Positions 11,601 to 22,077 of a stretch of DNA of 64,000 nt are shown here, in pieces. Below the pieces are notes generated by a model. That model searched no databases. It was given only the letters and a program-made list of their open reading frames with translations, and was not told the origin of the DNA. A program made the translations under genes and the position numbers. The stretch covers positions 12,612,157-12,676,156 of the forward strand of contig CM025849.1 in the NCBI GenBank assembly GCA_003952965.2. Reading direction: 5' to 3'. The stretch is from Morella rubra. Lineage: Eukaryota > Streptophyta > Magnoliopsida > Fagales > Myricaceae. Positions within the stretch are counted from its first letter, which is position 1, and every line of letters starts with the position of its first letter.

Positions 11601-14600
11601 ATGCCATATCTCTCGTTCTATTTGTGTTGCCTCCAATGCAAGCAATATACATTACGAGGAGAAACCAAAATTTTCAACATTTAGTTTTTCAATCTTTCTT
11701 ACATTAAGGGCATCTGACGATTTATTTATTTACTTTTTTTAAAAAAAAAATTTACATGAGTGCTATCCATTTGGTGTTATTGACTAAAGAATCATTGGGC
11801 TTTTTTTTGTGCGCGCGCGCGTGTTAAAAGGTATACCTATGCAATCCGTCAAATATGCCATAAAGGAAACTCGATTGGCCATTCCAAAAATAGAAAAGCG
11901 CCGCAGTTTTCGACGAAGAGCTGGTGGATCAGGTATGTTTGTGCGCAACCTTACTTTCTCCATGTCTTAGCTTATCATTTTGAAATCCTTCTCAATTTTC
12001 TGACGTTGGATTATACAATATAGTGTGGACACCTCCAAATTGTTCCGGTGATATTTGCCTTAAACAATGGCTTCAATGAAGCCATGACTCCCTTTCATCG
12101 TAGAAAAAGTAACATAATTAAAACTGTTTCTCTTACTTTTATGAATGAAGTTATATCGCTCTTCTACCATATTTTTAGAAAAATCAAATGCGTAAATGTT
12201 TACAAGATGAAAATGAAGCAGCAGCCAAAAGAAATTTTGCCCATAACTATACGCTAATAAGTGAAAAACAGTTAGCATTTTCCATAAATATATTGTTCCA
12301 ACAAGGGGTGTAGACCGACCATTTTCGGTCGGTGGTTGGTCGATACCAAAAGCTCCTCTGGCCGTTCATTTCTTCACTCGCTGCTGGTCAGTCAATGCAT
12401 GACGCCGCTTGTACCCTACCAAATTTCTCCTTGCTCAGACCGTTTCCTGCGATCTTTGGAGACAACGCCCCTGGACAGATCCAACACCCCTGGATGTTCC
12501 GATTTGCTCCAGTCTAGGCTCTTATCGACTACGCCTGGCTCCCATGTGCCGCCCTATTTTGGTTGACTCCGATTGTGTTTTGCGGCCTACTCTAGTTTAT
12601 GAGAGCGGTTTTTACCTTTTAGCTGTTGTTTTGTTTGGTTTGGCCCATTGATGGGCTATGTTGCTTATGTCCATTTTATTGGCCTGGGGCGGGGAGGGGG
12701 GGTGTCCTGGCCACTTGTCGGCCTTACTAGGCCCCTAGTGGGCTTTTTTTGTATTATGTCTAGGTTGCCCACGATTATTAGTTGCAGTACTAACAGTTAT
12801 TTGGTTGGTTCTGGTAGCAGCCGTCTATAGTATCCTGTGACCTTCGCCTACTCTCCCTATCTCATATGAAGCGTTTGTGATATCTTGACCCATATGGGTC
12901 CAGCTAATCTTTTAACACTCTAGTTTGCTTGAATTTATAGTTTTCTTGTAGCGTGGATTCAAATGGCAATGAAGAAGGGTGCTTTAGTTTTTAATGAATA
13001 TTTGCTTAGAAAAAAAAAATAAAAAAAAAGTAGCAATGAAAGCAGCATTATTATTTAAATAAAAAAAAAAAAAAAAGAAAAAGAAAGAAAGAAGGCTCAC
13101 CAAAGAGCCAATATCATCGAGCTCCCTCCTTTTGTTTTTACAGCGACAGAGTGATGGAAGTGGTAAAAAATGGAGGGAGAATAGTATCGGGAGGCGAGGA
13201 ACTACTGTGGAATGGATGGATAGGGCGATGGGTTGAGAGGAGGCACCTGGAGGAAAGAGCTCTTTACGACTCAAATCAATTGAGTGATGGAGTCCATTGA
13301 GGAAGACAGGTCAAGGCCTTATGGTCAGAGATTGGGTCAAGGCCTTATGGTCAGAAATTGTCTTTGCTCAAGTATGAATCTCTGCGGAGTCCAATCCCTC
13401 GATAGTAAATGAAAGAGGTGAGTTTTCATCACAAAAAAATAAAAAAAATGAAAGAGGTGAGTAAGTCCGGTCCTCTCTTGTTTTATAGAGATCGTAGATT
13501 GTGATTGCTGAGGGCAATGATATTAATTGCTCTTAAGTGTTTGACACATTTCCACAATGAAAATCCCGTTTCGTTTTTCAATGTTCTTGTCTCTCTTCAT
13601 TAACCTTACTCTGATAATACTATCTCATTTTTGGTTAGGATCGTCTTGGTTGGCCGCGGGGCTGTTTTAGGAGTGCACAGGAGGATTTTCGTTACCTCTT
13701 GCACCCACACCCCACACCTATATAGGTTTGGCTGTGTCTTTTGGGAGAGTCGGATGTAACTCTCCCTAAGCAAGCGGTTGACAAGGGTTGTATCCCTTCT
13801 GAACTAACACCCCCTCTGATCGATGTTTTGAACCAGTGTCCACCACTATAACGGTTTGGATAGTACCAAAGTTCATCATATATGGCAGTTTTCTTGGAAA
13901 AAAAAAATAAGGTGCGACAATTCTTTACTTTTTTTAACTCAAAGACTTGATACTTTGCGTCAATGCTTGATTAGGACATCACGTCCAAAATAATAAAGAT
14001 ATATTTGTCCACCACTAAATATAACTCTTACTATACTTGATGGGTTTTAACTAGGATAATATTGAAATGGTTGCTGTTGTTTATAATGCTACTGGTTGTG
14101 ACGGAAAATGTGCTTAATGTTTTGTGACTTCTATTATTTTCAATCTGGCATGGCCATGTGTCAAAGATATGGCCATTGTTCATATATTTAGGGTCAGGTA
14201 TAGTTTTTTTCCCCATTATTTGAAAATCCTTGATTGGGTTAGCTTTCAATTTTAAGATGTTGAACTACTTCTAGTTTGAAATTGGAAAACGTTGATTCTT
14301 TTGTATCTGGCGTGACTTGTACCCTCAAATAATTAAATTTTTTTACATTTTGACTGGGTCTAGTATTGGCTAGACTAAACTATTTCCTTTATGACAAATT
14401 ACTATAGTGTTTCAAGAAGTCATTTATTAAATTTGAATTTGGCTCCAATCTCAATCTTCTCACCTCATGTACCTTTTATCTAGTAATATGCCGCATTAAG
14501 GCTCTTGAATTTAATCAAATTTTACATTCTATACCTAGTGTACCTTATTCGACTTAAAACATAGTTACAACTATTAAGAATTTAAGAGTGGACCAGAAGG

Positions 14601-17600
14601 CCAACTTGCAAGCTTGATCGTACTTTTTTTTTTCCCCACAAAGTCATTTTGGTACTTGCACTGGTTATAACTATCTAAACCAAGAGGGAATAGGTATAAA
14701 ACAAAGAAAGAAAAATGTTTGCCAAATGGATTAACTTTCATGTTGACCTCAACAACAACAATTCAATTTGAGATGATTAGAGAAAGGGTTAAGAAAAATT
14801 CTCACTGAAGCATAAATACACCATGTATCCATCAGGGAAAGAGACACAATATAATCCTTTTATGGCTGTTGGTTTTATGGCTACTGCAATAAATTCCAAG
14901 ATATGGAGCGGTAACTACCCTAATAAGTTCCCATCAGCGGTTTTTCAGCCATAGTAAAAAATATCAAGAGGCAGTGGTGGTTGCAGAAAAGTGCCGCAGT
15001 GTCTTTTATAGGTGGTGACACTTCATGGTACATACAATGGTGGTTTTATTGGCTGCTGTTGAAAAACCAGCCGTTAGAGGGGTAATTTTTTTGTAGTATT
15101 GGAGTCAGTTTTTACTGTCTACTATTCAATCTATGGGGAAAAATTTTCGGGTAGTGGGATCTACCTACAGTAACTTGAAAGAACCGTGTTTGGAAAAAAA
15201 GATCACTAGCTAGCCTCCCCTATTTCATGTGGAGGTTAGAAGCCTCATAGAGATTATTAACAATGACCCCGAAGTTATTATTCTTTAGCTATCAAATTTC
15301 ATAGGATAAACTTAGTTTTCACTCTAAGCCAGCCAATGAGCCTAGCAAGTTGGATCATGCGTGTTTTCTATGGCCTAGCTACCATCTGATGAACGGTGTT
15401 CAACTGCAATGATAATTGTAAAAGCTACATCGTCAGGGTTGGAAGGATCAGTTGGCCTCAAGACCCTAGTCGGTTTGAACAATGCATTCTGAACATGTCC
15501 AATTAGAGACAAAGCAGGGTGGGGTCTTTCTCCCATATGGCCATCTCAAGGATATCTCTAAGAGCTTTAAGATTTAAGACCGATAGAAAAAGGGTTTGAA
15601 TTTCTCAAAATGTTGAGAGAACTATACAAAAATTGATAGGTGATGAGCAACTGATGGTACTTTCGTTATGTAGGGAGAGTATGAGATTATGATGCTAACT
15701 AGGTTTTAGTTTAATTTAATGTTACAAAAGAGATACTTATGTCTTACTAAACAAGGTTGCCAAGGGATTTCCGAGCAACCTTGGAATAGGTATGTATCCT
15801 CTGGGTCGCCTCGACCAATCATAGATAGAGCAGAGCTGTTTATGAAGATAGAAGCCGGGGAGTGCATCACATGTATAAGAGATTTTACAGATGGGAATAT
15901 GCGTTGTTAAAACCCCATTGTCTCAAAAATTTGAGCTTGATAAGAAAATGTGAATTTAATTATGTAATTTATGTTTTGAACACTCTCCTCATAAATGGGC
16001 CAGACCCCGAAATATTTAATTAAAATGGAAGTTAAAGTGTGGTTCAAGGTTTGAACTTAAGACCTCTACTCGGTTACCATGCTAAATCATCCCTTGCCCT
16101 AAGAAGTTTAAGATTGATAGGAAGAGGTGTATTTGTGTTTCTAACTTGCACAACTTCAAAATGGAATAAAATTTGAAAAATAAATAAATTATATTCCGCT
16201 AGCAATCTTCCAATATATATATATAACTGAGCACATCTCGTTCTTGTTTTGCGGTATCAGCTATATTAGAGCATCCACATTCGAAAGTGGTTAACTTCTT
16301 AGGTATCCTTCCATCCAATCAATGATTATAATTTCTTGAACTTTTTATCCTTGTTTTCTTTGTGTTTTGTTTTGTTTTTGTGTAGAGTTTTCATCTAGTT
16401 AAACCAGCATTGTTTTGATTATGTCTAAGGAGTCAAGCATTTATATGAAATGAAGTTGATCCATGTCCAATCGCATGAGCTTCTTCGTTGCATGTGCGAA
16501 GGGATAGTAGCTCTAGATACTCAACAAAGACAGGAAGCCCGTGTTTATGTTGCTATCATCCGGGCTATCCAAAATGGGATATATGAGTTCGTATTTGAGT
16601 TGCTGCGGGCAACACCAGATCTTTTGTGGACCAAGGATGAAAAATCAAGAAATATATTTTCACTTGCTGTCCTACATCGTCAAGCTGAATTATTTAGGCT
16701 TATATTAGGACTACATTTGAAGAATGCGATATAACTGAGCACATCTCGTTCTTGTTTTGCAGTATCAGCTATATTAGAGCATCCACATTCGAAAGTGGTT
16801 AACTTCTTAGGTATCCTTCCATCCAATCAATGATTATAATTTCTTGAACTTTTTATCCTTGTTTTCTTTGTGTTTTGTTTTGTTTTTGTGTAGAGTTTTC
16901 ATCTAGTTAAACCAGCATTGTTTTGATTATGTCTAAGGAGTCAAGCATTTATATGAAATGAAGTTGATCCATGTCCAATCGCATGAGCTTCTTCGTTGCA
17001 TGTGCGAAGGGATAGTAGCTCTAGATACTCAACAAAGACAGGAAGCCCGTGTTTATGTTGCTATCATCCGGGCTATCCAAAATGGGATATATGAGTTCGT
17101 ATTTGAGTTGCTGCGGGCAACACCAGATCTTTTGTGGACCAAGGATGAAAAATCAAGAAATATATTTTCACTTGCTGTCCTACATCGTCAAGCTGAATTA
17201 TTTAGGCTTATATTAGGACTACATTTGAAGAATGCGATGATATATCAGCGTGATAGCAACAAAGATACCATTTTACATATGGCGGGGATGTTAGCAAATT
17301 TCACAATACTTGATCGCATCCCAGGCGCAGCTATGCAAATGCAAAGGGAACTACAGTGGTTTAAGGTTATATCTCTCTCTCTCTCTCTTTACATTCTTCT
17401 CATATGTTTCACTACCTCCTATAAAATAAAAGTTACCGAGCTTTTAAAAAAGAGAAAAGAGAAAAGATAGCATGAAAGTCGGGAGAGAAAAAAAAAAAGG
17501 TATGGTTAGCATACATTTGTTCCATCCGGGGCATGGACAGATTACCAGTGGCTTAAAATGTTGCCCTTAGGCTTCAACTTTTCGACATAACAACTACACT

Positions 17601-19497
17601 TTGTTACCTTTCCAAATATAGAGCCAATCAAGGCTAAAAGATGAGGAATCCATTTCAAAACAAAGAGTAGTGCAGTTGGTCAAGTGGTGGGCAGGTTGAA
17701 CAAGTGGTGCGCATATGGATAAGGTTGAGCAAGTCGTGTGCAGAGACATAGCTGGAGAATGCTCCTCTATTTGCAGGAAAGACAATGATATATAGTCAAA
17801 CTTGATTAATCAACTCTAGGGCATGTTCGTGTTGAGCTTTTTTGTAGGATTTGTATCCTACTTTTATTTTTACAATCCAAACATCGCAACATACACGTAT
17901 TTTAATACAACACTTTATTACCTTTTTTACACACACCAATCCCTTTTAACAACTTCTGCATGCACACCAATACAACTTTAACATCACTTAAATATTCACA
18001 ATTTCATCAGAATCCTAAAGATTTCACGAAAACGAACATCACCTAGGTATGTAGGCCATTCTAATCACATGATATTGGTCACGTTGGTTTCTAAATAGCT
18101 TACTAGATATCCTAATTAACACGGTTAACGATGGTGTGGACGTGAATACATACTTTTCTTTCAATGTGGCCCACTTAGACTTAGAACTTAGACCCAACAT
18201 TTCTAGTTTTGTATATGGAATATCCCCACATGCTATATATCCATATAGACTTACTAGTACTTATTGGGTTAGGAGAAAACTCAAACCTAAAGTTGAATCT
18301 GTTTCAGCTCAATGGTAAAGAGGACAGAAAGACTTAATGCCATGTCTCACATCTATCACAAGTGAAATATAGATTGGCAATTCTTTTGATATAGGTGCAT
18401 CGTGCTGCAGAGTGCTTCTTCCCATTTGGACTTGGTCAATTGCATGTCCTATGAATCTACTGAGTTTTGAGTAATGAATGAAGAAAAGAAAAAAGAAAAA
18501 GAGGCTTTTAGATATCTAATTCTGAAGATAAAATTCTTTGATGTTTTGTTCTTAAATTCTATCTGTGAATTTGATTTTGCGTTGCAGAAGCTGAGGTTGG
18601 ACAAGGTTTGCTCTTTGATCTTTTTTGTTTTCTTTTCAAATACGTACTTGAAATATTTACCTTGCACTATATATATATTCGATGAGATCAATATGGCACA
18701 GTTAAGTTCATATTTCCTTTTCCTCATGATTAATTGTCACTGCTGTTGGTATTCTTAATGGTAACTTGAGAGGATAAACTGTAATTTTGCTTTAGTTTTA
18801 ATGATATATTGATAGCATCCTTTCTAAGATTTTGTTTAAAAAGCAGGATGTGGAGAGTGTTGTCCCTATTGAGGTTAAGCAAGCTATCAACAAAGATGGT
18901 TTGACTCCCCAAGAATTGTTTATGAAGCATCACAAGGACATGATGAAAGAGGGAGAGCAATGGATGAAGGGTACAGCAACGTCCTGTACAGTAGTAGCTG
19001 CTCTTATTGCTACAATTATGTTTGCTGCAGCTTTTACCATTCCAGGTGGTAATGACCAAACTTCAGGCATGCCAATGCTTTTACATGAAAATTTGTTTAT
19101 GCTTTTCATAATATCCGATGCGCTGTCTCTCTTTTCTTCCTCAACTTCAGTGTTGATGTTTTTGGGAATCCTCACGTCACGATATGCAAAAGACGATTTT
19201 CGTAAGTCTCTCCCAAAAAAGATGATAATAGGCCTTGCTACCCTCTTCTTCTCCATTGCAACCATGATGATAGCCTTCTCTGGAGCACTTTTGATTATGT
19301 TACGTGGACACTCGTGGATTGTCTTTCCTATCATTGCTTTGGCTGGTGTTCCTGTCACCCTTTTCGTACTGATGCAATTTCCCCTTCTTGTTGAAATGTT
19401 TGATTCAACTTACAAATCAAGCATTTTCGATAGGAAAATGGAGCATTTTTTTTACTCGTACAACGAGCAGTATGCTGGATATGTGTTTCATCAATAA
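8347..19497 (+). CDS. Gag-like / ankyrin-repeat / PGG-domain membrane protein (ACD6/ITN1-like), five exons
   Basis: Proposed exons are 8347-8665, 8770-9264, 9398-9547, 16938-17365 and 18847-19497. All junctions are GT-AG, the phases match (1,1,1,0), and the frame stays open for 680 residues to TAA. Domains: a copia-gag-like DUF4219/UBN2 region (about 5-100), ankyrin repeats (about 152-246), a family-conserved middle region (322-464), and the PGG domain with IPGGND at about 529-534 and four hydrophobic helices (about 510-529, 547-574, 589-614, 620-641). Plant relatives are plasma- or inner-membrane proteins linked to salicylate signalling, cell death and stress tolerance; the exact role here is inferred. 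Oddities: intron 3 is about 7.4 kb and full of transposons, and a truncated duplicate of exon 4 lies just upstream of the real one. Relatives often have an extra linker between exons 3 and 4, which I could not find. It was either lost or sits unrecognised in the intron. Confidence 0.85.
8770..9264 (+). CDS. Exon 2: ankyrin repeats
   Basis: The acceptor is CTTGTCAG|GTGTGG; joining to exon 1 gives a Gly codon and an unbroken frame. It encodes residues 107-271 with at least three ankyrin units: GQTVLHVAVAAGHVDVVEKLV (about 153-173), DGYTALTEAAVRGKYWMADCM (about 187-207) and NVPVVMAIGYGQIEMARYL (about 223-241). The donor is TTAG|GTAAGC, close to the ideal plant donor. Ankyrin repeats usually mediate protein contacts on the cytosolic side of the membrane. 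Confidence 0.9.
9398..9547 (+). CDS. Exon 3: conserved post-ankyrin segment
   Basis: The acceptor is ACAACAAAG|ATATTG; joining to exon 2 gives Asp and DIALDLIQQCPRLALALDE, followed by SPLLALASRP and SGTRLGFWKRRIYS. These strings are typical of this plant ankyrin/PGG subfamily just before its linker. The donor TCGA|GTTAGT is preferred because it removes the TAG at 9550-9552 and keeps phase 1 with exon 4. Use of another donor a few bases downstream is possible. Confidence 0.8.
9692..10625. mobile_element. hAT-like non-autonomous element A (interrupted)
   Basis: The left end TAGGGGCGGGCAAA pairs with the right end GCTACCCACCCA (inverse TGGGTGGGTAGC). Next to both ends are TCGGAAT/GGAATCCG and CCGGCACATAT motifs. 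Removing the nested MITE at 10178-10565 leaves about 545 bp, close to the 576 bp of its relative at 10771-11346. Target duplications are no longer clear. It has no coding capacity. Confidence 0.65.
10178..10565. mobile_element. MITE nested in hAT element A
   Basis: The ends TGGGGATGTTCGTTTT and, inverted, TAGGTCATGTTCATTTT form imperfect inverted repeats around an AT-rich 388-bp core made of TTTGTAAAAAT-like blocks. The end motif GATGTTCGT is shared with the element at 17817-18045, which suggests one family. Confidence 0.6.
10771..11346. mobile_element. hAT-like non-autonomous element B
   Basis: The left end TAAGGGCGAGAAAAA and the right end, inverted, TAAGGGTGAATACTGG frame a 576-bp element related to element A (shared TTCTGGCACATAT and TCGGAACCGGAAT blocks). 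The flanking octamers TAAAAAAC and TAAGAAAT match at 6 of 8 positions, as expected for a decayed 8-bp duplication. Confidence 0.65.
12305..13030 (+). mobile_element. Retroposon 3' end with A-rich tail (LINE-like)
   Basis: A moderately GC-rich block inside AT-rich DNA that ends in GAATATTTGCTTAG followed by A-rich sequence at 13011-13030. This pattern fits a 5'-truncated LINE 3' UTR. The short overlapping frames at 12332-12830 show no RT or RNase H motifs. The start near 12305 is uncertain. Confidence 0.4.
13306..13361 (+). repeat. Two-unit tandem repeat, about 26 bp
   Basis: The block GTCAAGGCCTTATGGTCAG occurs twice in tandem, followed by AGATTGG in the first and AAATTGT in the second. Confidence 0.75.
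13620..13910 (+). mobile_element. Possible A-tailed retroposon fragment
   Basis: A GC-richer block ending in TTTTCTTGG and a run of A at about 13900-13908. It could be another LINE 3' end or a SINE. No Pol III boxes were recognised with confidence. Confidence 0.25.
14870..15105. mobile_element. Small CACTA-like or MITE element
   Basis: The right end TTTTTTTGTAGTATTGG (inverse CCAATACTACAAAAAA) resembles CACTA termini. A weak inverted match, CTACTGCAATAAATTCC, lies near 14881. The interior has GGCGGTTTTT-like and GGTGGTTTTA motifs. Ends and type are uncertain. Confidence 0.35.
15905..16175 (-). mobile_element. TRIM-like miniature LTR retrotransposon
   Basis: Two direct repeats start TGTTAAAACCCCATTGTC (15905) and TGCTAAATCATCCCTTGCC (16080) and continue with similar TTGATAAGAA/TTGATAGGAA blocks. 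Just before the second one is CTCGGTTACCA, close to CTCTGATACCA. That is the reverse complement of the common plant initiator-tRNA primer-binding site, so the element would lie on the minus strand. It has no coding capacity. The exact right end is uncertain. Confidence 0.5.
16223..16730 (+). repeat. 508-bp tandem duplication, unit 1
   Basis: Begins ATAACTGAGC and ends AAGAATGCGAT. It is repeated directly at 16731-17238, and the only difference I see is G (16253) against A (16761) in GC[G/A]GTATCAG. The junction is simple, with AT microhomology. The unit includes the end of intron 3, its acceptor and the first about 301 bases of exon 4. Confidence 0.95.
16430..16734 (+). pseudogene. Decoy exon 4a (truncated duplicate)
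   Basis: Identical in coding sequence to the 5' part of exon 4. It has the same acceptor (TGTCTAAG|GAGTC) but ends in ...LKNAI followed by TAA (16732-16734), because the duplication stopped before the donor at 17366. If this acceptor is used, there is no donor and the protein would stop at about residue 423, losing the membrane domain. A full-length product needs this copy to be skipped. Confidence 0.85.
16731..17238 (+). repeat. 508-bp tandem duplication, unit 2
   Basis: Direct copy of 16223-16730. It runs on without a break into the unique 3' part of exon 4 (GATATATCAGCG...), so this is the copy attached to the functional exon. Confidence 0.95.
16938..17365 (+). CDS. Exon 4: conserved middle region
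   Basis: The acceptor TGTCTAAG|GAGTC keeps phase 1 with exon 3 (joined Arg codon), and an in-frame TAA just upstream forbids an earlier start. It codes for about residues 322-464: HLYEMKLIHVQSHELLRCMC, then AIQNGIYEFVFELLRATPDLLW, DEKSRNIFSLAVLHRQAELF, HMAGMLA and the RIPGAAMQMQRELQWFK block that precedes PGG domains in this family. The donor is TTTAAG|GTTATA, phase 0. Confidence 0.88.
17817..18045. mobile_element. hAT-like MITE in intron 4
   Basis: TAGGGCATGTTCGTGTT at the left and, inverted, TAGGTGATGTTCGTTTT at the right form inverted ends around a 229-bp AT-rich core. The ends resemble those of the nested MITE at 10178-10565. A target duplication is not visible. Confidence 0.6.
18847..19497 (+). 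CDS. Exon 5: PGG membrane domain and C-terminus
   Basis: The acceptor is AAAAGCAG|GATGTGG, phase 0 with exon 4. It encodes residues 465-680: NKDGLTPQELF, EGEQWMKGTATSCTVVAALI, the PGG signature in FAAAFTIPGGNDQ, and four hydrophobic segments. The tail ends YAGYVFHQ and then TAA. The PGG domain anchors the protein in the membrane with ankyrin repeats in the cytosol. The exon is fully open and well conserved, which argues against a pseudogene. Confidence 0.92.
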   Translation, partial: DVESVVPIEVKQAINKDGLTPQELFMKHHKDMMKEGEQWMKGTATSCTVVAALIATIMFAAAFTIPGGNDQTSGMPMLLHENLFMLFIISDALSLFSSSTSVLMFLGILTSRYAKDDFRKSLPKKMIIGLATLFFSIATMMIAFSGALLIMLRGHSWIVFPIIALAGVPVTLFVLMQFPLLVEMFDSTYKSSIFDRKMEHFFYSYNEQYAGYVFHQ

Positions 19498-20318
19498 GTG
19501 GCATGTCAGTTATACTGGTGATAACGTTGTTTCTTTTCTAGGATGGATGAATGACTGATGAATTTTTGCTGGCTTAGGTTGCATATTTTCTGATTGCTTC
19601 TACTTTCAGACTTGCTATAATTTCTTCAATGAATTCATGAGCCCATTGATTAGGAAAAACATCATTAGCTATCATAAATTTGTACTCTGCTATGTTTTCA
19701 AGTTGCTATTGATCTACTTTGATGAAGAATACTGTATGTTTTGTCCTGGGCCCGAAAGATGAAGTATTTGGTAAACCAATCAATTGCCTCTATATTACGT
19801 ATTGAATGAATAATGTCATTAGAAGTACCTAATTTGATGACGAAATGAAGAGAACATTTATAGGTGTGAGGTTCTGCCGTTTCGCAATTTCGATTTTTTT
19901 CAAATGCCAAGAACAGTATTATTACCTTGATACAGGTTCCTCCACTGATCTCTAGCTAGATAATTGGCATCCTCTTGGCCCCCTAATCCTAATCTCTCTA
20001 TCTTCCCACCCTCTTCTGCACCTAAACCTGTCGTTTGTGCCGACATCTAGATGGCAGGAGGAGCTGTTGCTCCTCTTGCTCTCCTTTCTGGATCCGGTCT
20101 AGTTTGTGTTGGTCGGGCTCTCAACAGTTTTCCGATTTCTCGCTTGTATTTGGGTTTTTGATCCGATGCGGTTCGTGTCAAGATATTTGGAGGTTTGTTG
20201 GTGGTTAATGATCGACACGTCCAGTAACGCCAGCCTCAACAGCTTCCGACGGCGTCGAGATCTTGTAGATTCAGGCGCTCTTTTGGCATCTCCTTTCCCA
20301 AGGATTGCCATATCCTGG

Positions 20319-20362
20319 GTCTCCACATCCGAAGGATCTGCCAACATAATTGCTTAGAAAAG
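20319..20362 (+). repeat. Dispersed repeat piece, copy 1
   Basis: GTCTCCACATCCGAAGGATC and ATTGCTTAGAAAA recur with changes at about 21037-21080 (TCTCTACATCCTTAGGATC ... ATCGCTTAGAAAA), about 718 bases downstream in the same orientation. Confidence 0.6.
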
Positions 20363-20423
20363 AGTATACAATTTGCAGTGATCCCAGGAAAATATGGAAA
20401 AGATTGTTCACATTATGTTTGAT

Positions 20424-20426
<3 letters not shown>

Positions 20427-20461
<35 letters not shown>
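20427..20461. repeat. (AT)n microsatellite
   Basis: About 17 uninterrupted AT units. Likely variable in length between individuals. Confidence 0.95.
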
Positions 20462-20464
<3 letters not shown>

Positions 20465-21036
20465 GGTTTTCTAGGTTTTGTTGGATTTTATGAAAAAAGA
20501 TTTTGAAGTTTGTGAAAAAATTTGTAGTCTGTTAAAAATTTTTAGATAGGCATAACTAAATAATTCTCTTGCTGATTGTAAATCCCAGGTCATGAAGAGG
20601 CATTGCTGCATTACTGAAAGAAATATAGAAATTTAATTATCTTTTTTTTTTGGGCAATAAGGGAAACTTATTGCATCCATTTGGGCATTAGGCTTGGATA
20701 AACCTGACCCAACTTAGACGAGCTGATAGACTTAGTGCAAGTCGAACTCAAGGTAGACTAGACAGCCCATAGTTTAGACCTCCAATTTAATAATTGATTT
20801 TATTATTAAGGGAATCCAACCCAGAACCATGCACCTCATCCATACAACTTTTAACGTTTTTTCGTTTCTTTTTCTTAAAGTGGAGTTTTGGCTCTTTTGT
20901 TTCTCCTTTACCAACCTTTTGAACCTTCAGTCTCGGGGGTAGCACTGATCACAACTAATCACCAAGCCAGACTAGGCAGCTGAGTCTTTCACTCTCTCGG
21001 CATCTTCTATTCTGAAGGACAATGTCTCGTGATCGG

Positions 21037-21080
21037 ATCTCTACATCCTTAGGATCTGCTAGGATAATCGCTTAGAAAAC
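21037..21080 (+). repeat. Dispersed repeat piece, copy 2
   Basis: Diverged copy of 20319-20362, suggesting two remnants of one mobile-element family or a local duplication. Confidence 0.55.
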
Positions 21081-22077
21081 AAATGCTAAATTACTGCTAC
21101 AATCCATGTGTTATTAACAAGTCTTAATTTATGGTATAATTTCGAATGGACCGGTTTATGTGGTCTATTTTTTAGACATTTGAGTTTTTTTTCCATCAAA
21201 AATTAGTCTATTAGTAAAAATTAATACGGGATTAGAGTCAGAATGTCCATTGTCAGGGTTAGAAAGCCTCTAAACTTTATTTGTATTAGTAAGTTGGTGG
21301 AATAGAGGACGTATATATCTGAAAAAAGACCGCATGGATAAGCATGTTTAAAGTTGTACATGAGAAACTAATTTGTCAAAAATCAATTATAAGGCGAAAA
21401 TAAAATAAAATCAAATCAAATCGCAACACCTAACCTTGAGCTTTGGGATGCTTAACGGGGTCAAAGGCCCAGCTACACAGCAGACTGGGTGTATGACTCC
21501 GCTGGCATAAATGAAGGAATAGAGGCCTGCAGTTGATCATCTGTAGCCCAAAGTTCGTATTAAGTCTGAAGTGGGCTGCTCAAGTTTTTTCTTTGGGACT
21601 TGTTTTATTGGCGGCTGTGGGCTGTGGCCCGGCGCAAAGGTTCTCTTGGCTGTAAAGTCGAGTTGAGTTGCGAATCCCAGTTCTTGAGGAGGCATGGCCG
21701 TATTGTTGGAAGAAATGAAATAACTCAAAGTTACAGCTTATAGTACTTCATCTGTGCTTTGTATTTTTCTCATCTAATCATTTGGACTCGTTTTGGATCA
21801 ATGAAGATCTCCTGATCCCGCGACTTTAAACCAATGACTTCTGGGTTTTGATGGCAAACGGGACTCAATTTCGGTTGTGGAATTTGGAAAAGGTTGAGAA
21901 TTAAAGGCATCTTTTTTTTTTTTTTTTAATCTTCTAAGCGAGAATTAAAGGCATCTACCTCATGGAATATCATGTCAGAATAGAGAGCTAAACTTTGTAG
22001 CTAGGCAAGAAGAGCCTTAAGAGATTGTCTGATTTTAAATACTACACTTAATCTGATGTGTTTTAGGGAAAAGAATA

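Larger units (their letters stand above)
9548..16937 (+). other. Intron 3, about 7.4 kb, colonised by transposons
   Basis: It runs from GTTAGT to TGTCTAAG. The intron holds two related hAT elements, one with a nested MITE, a LINE-like 3' piece, an A-tailed repeat, a CACTA-like small element, a TRIM and the first copy of the 508-bp duplication. The stretches 11347-12304, 13031-13600, 13911-14869 and 15106-15904 are AT-rich and contain nothing I can name. Confidence 0.75.
19498..22077. other. Spacer with repeat fragments
   Basis: This is the 3' side of the ankyrin gene; AATGAA-type polyadenylation signals are possible near 19628 and 19804. A GC-richer block at about 19940-20360 looks like part of a retroelement but has no domain I recognise. 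No gene is supported. Confidence 0.5.

Noticed and set aside
11830-11936. Possible small coding exon with basic residues (RRSFRRRAGG) ending in CAG|GTATG
   Set aside because: It has a usable donor but does not resemble the linker expected in the ankyrin/PGG family. Skipping it leaves a clean frame, so it was not added.
12332-12830. Four overlapping frames in intron 3
   Set aside because: No conserved motif. The region ends in an A-rich tail like a retroposon 3' UTR.
18930-19358. 142-codon minus-strand frame
   Set aside because: It lies fully opposite the conserved PGG exon and is its shadow.
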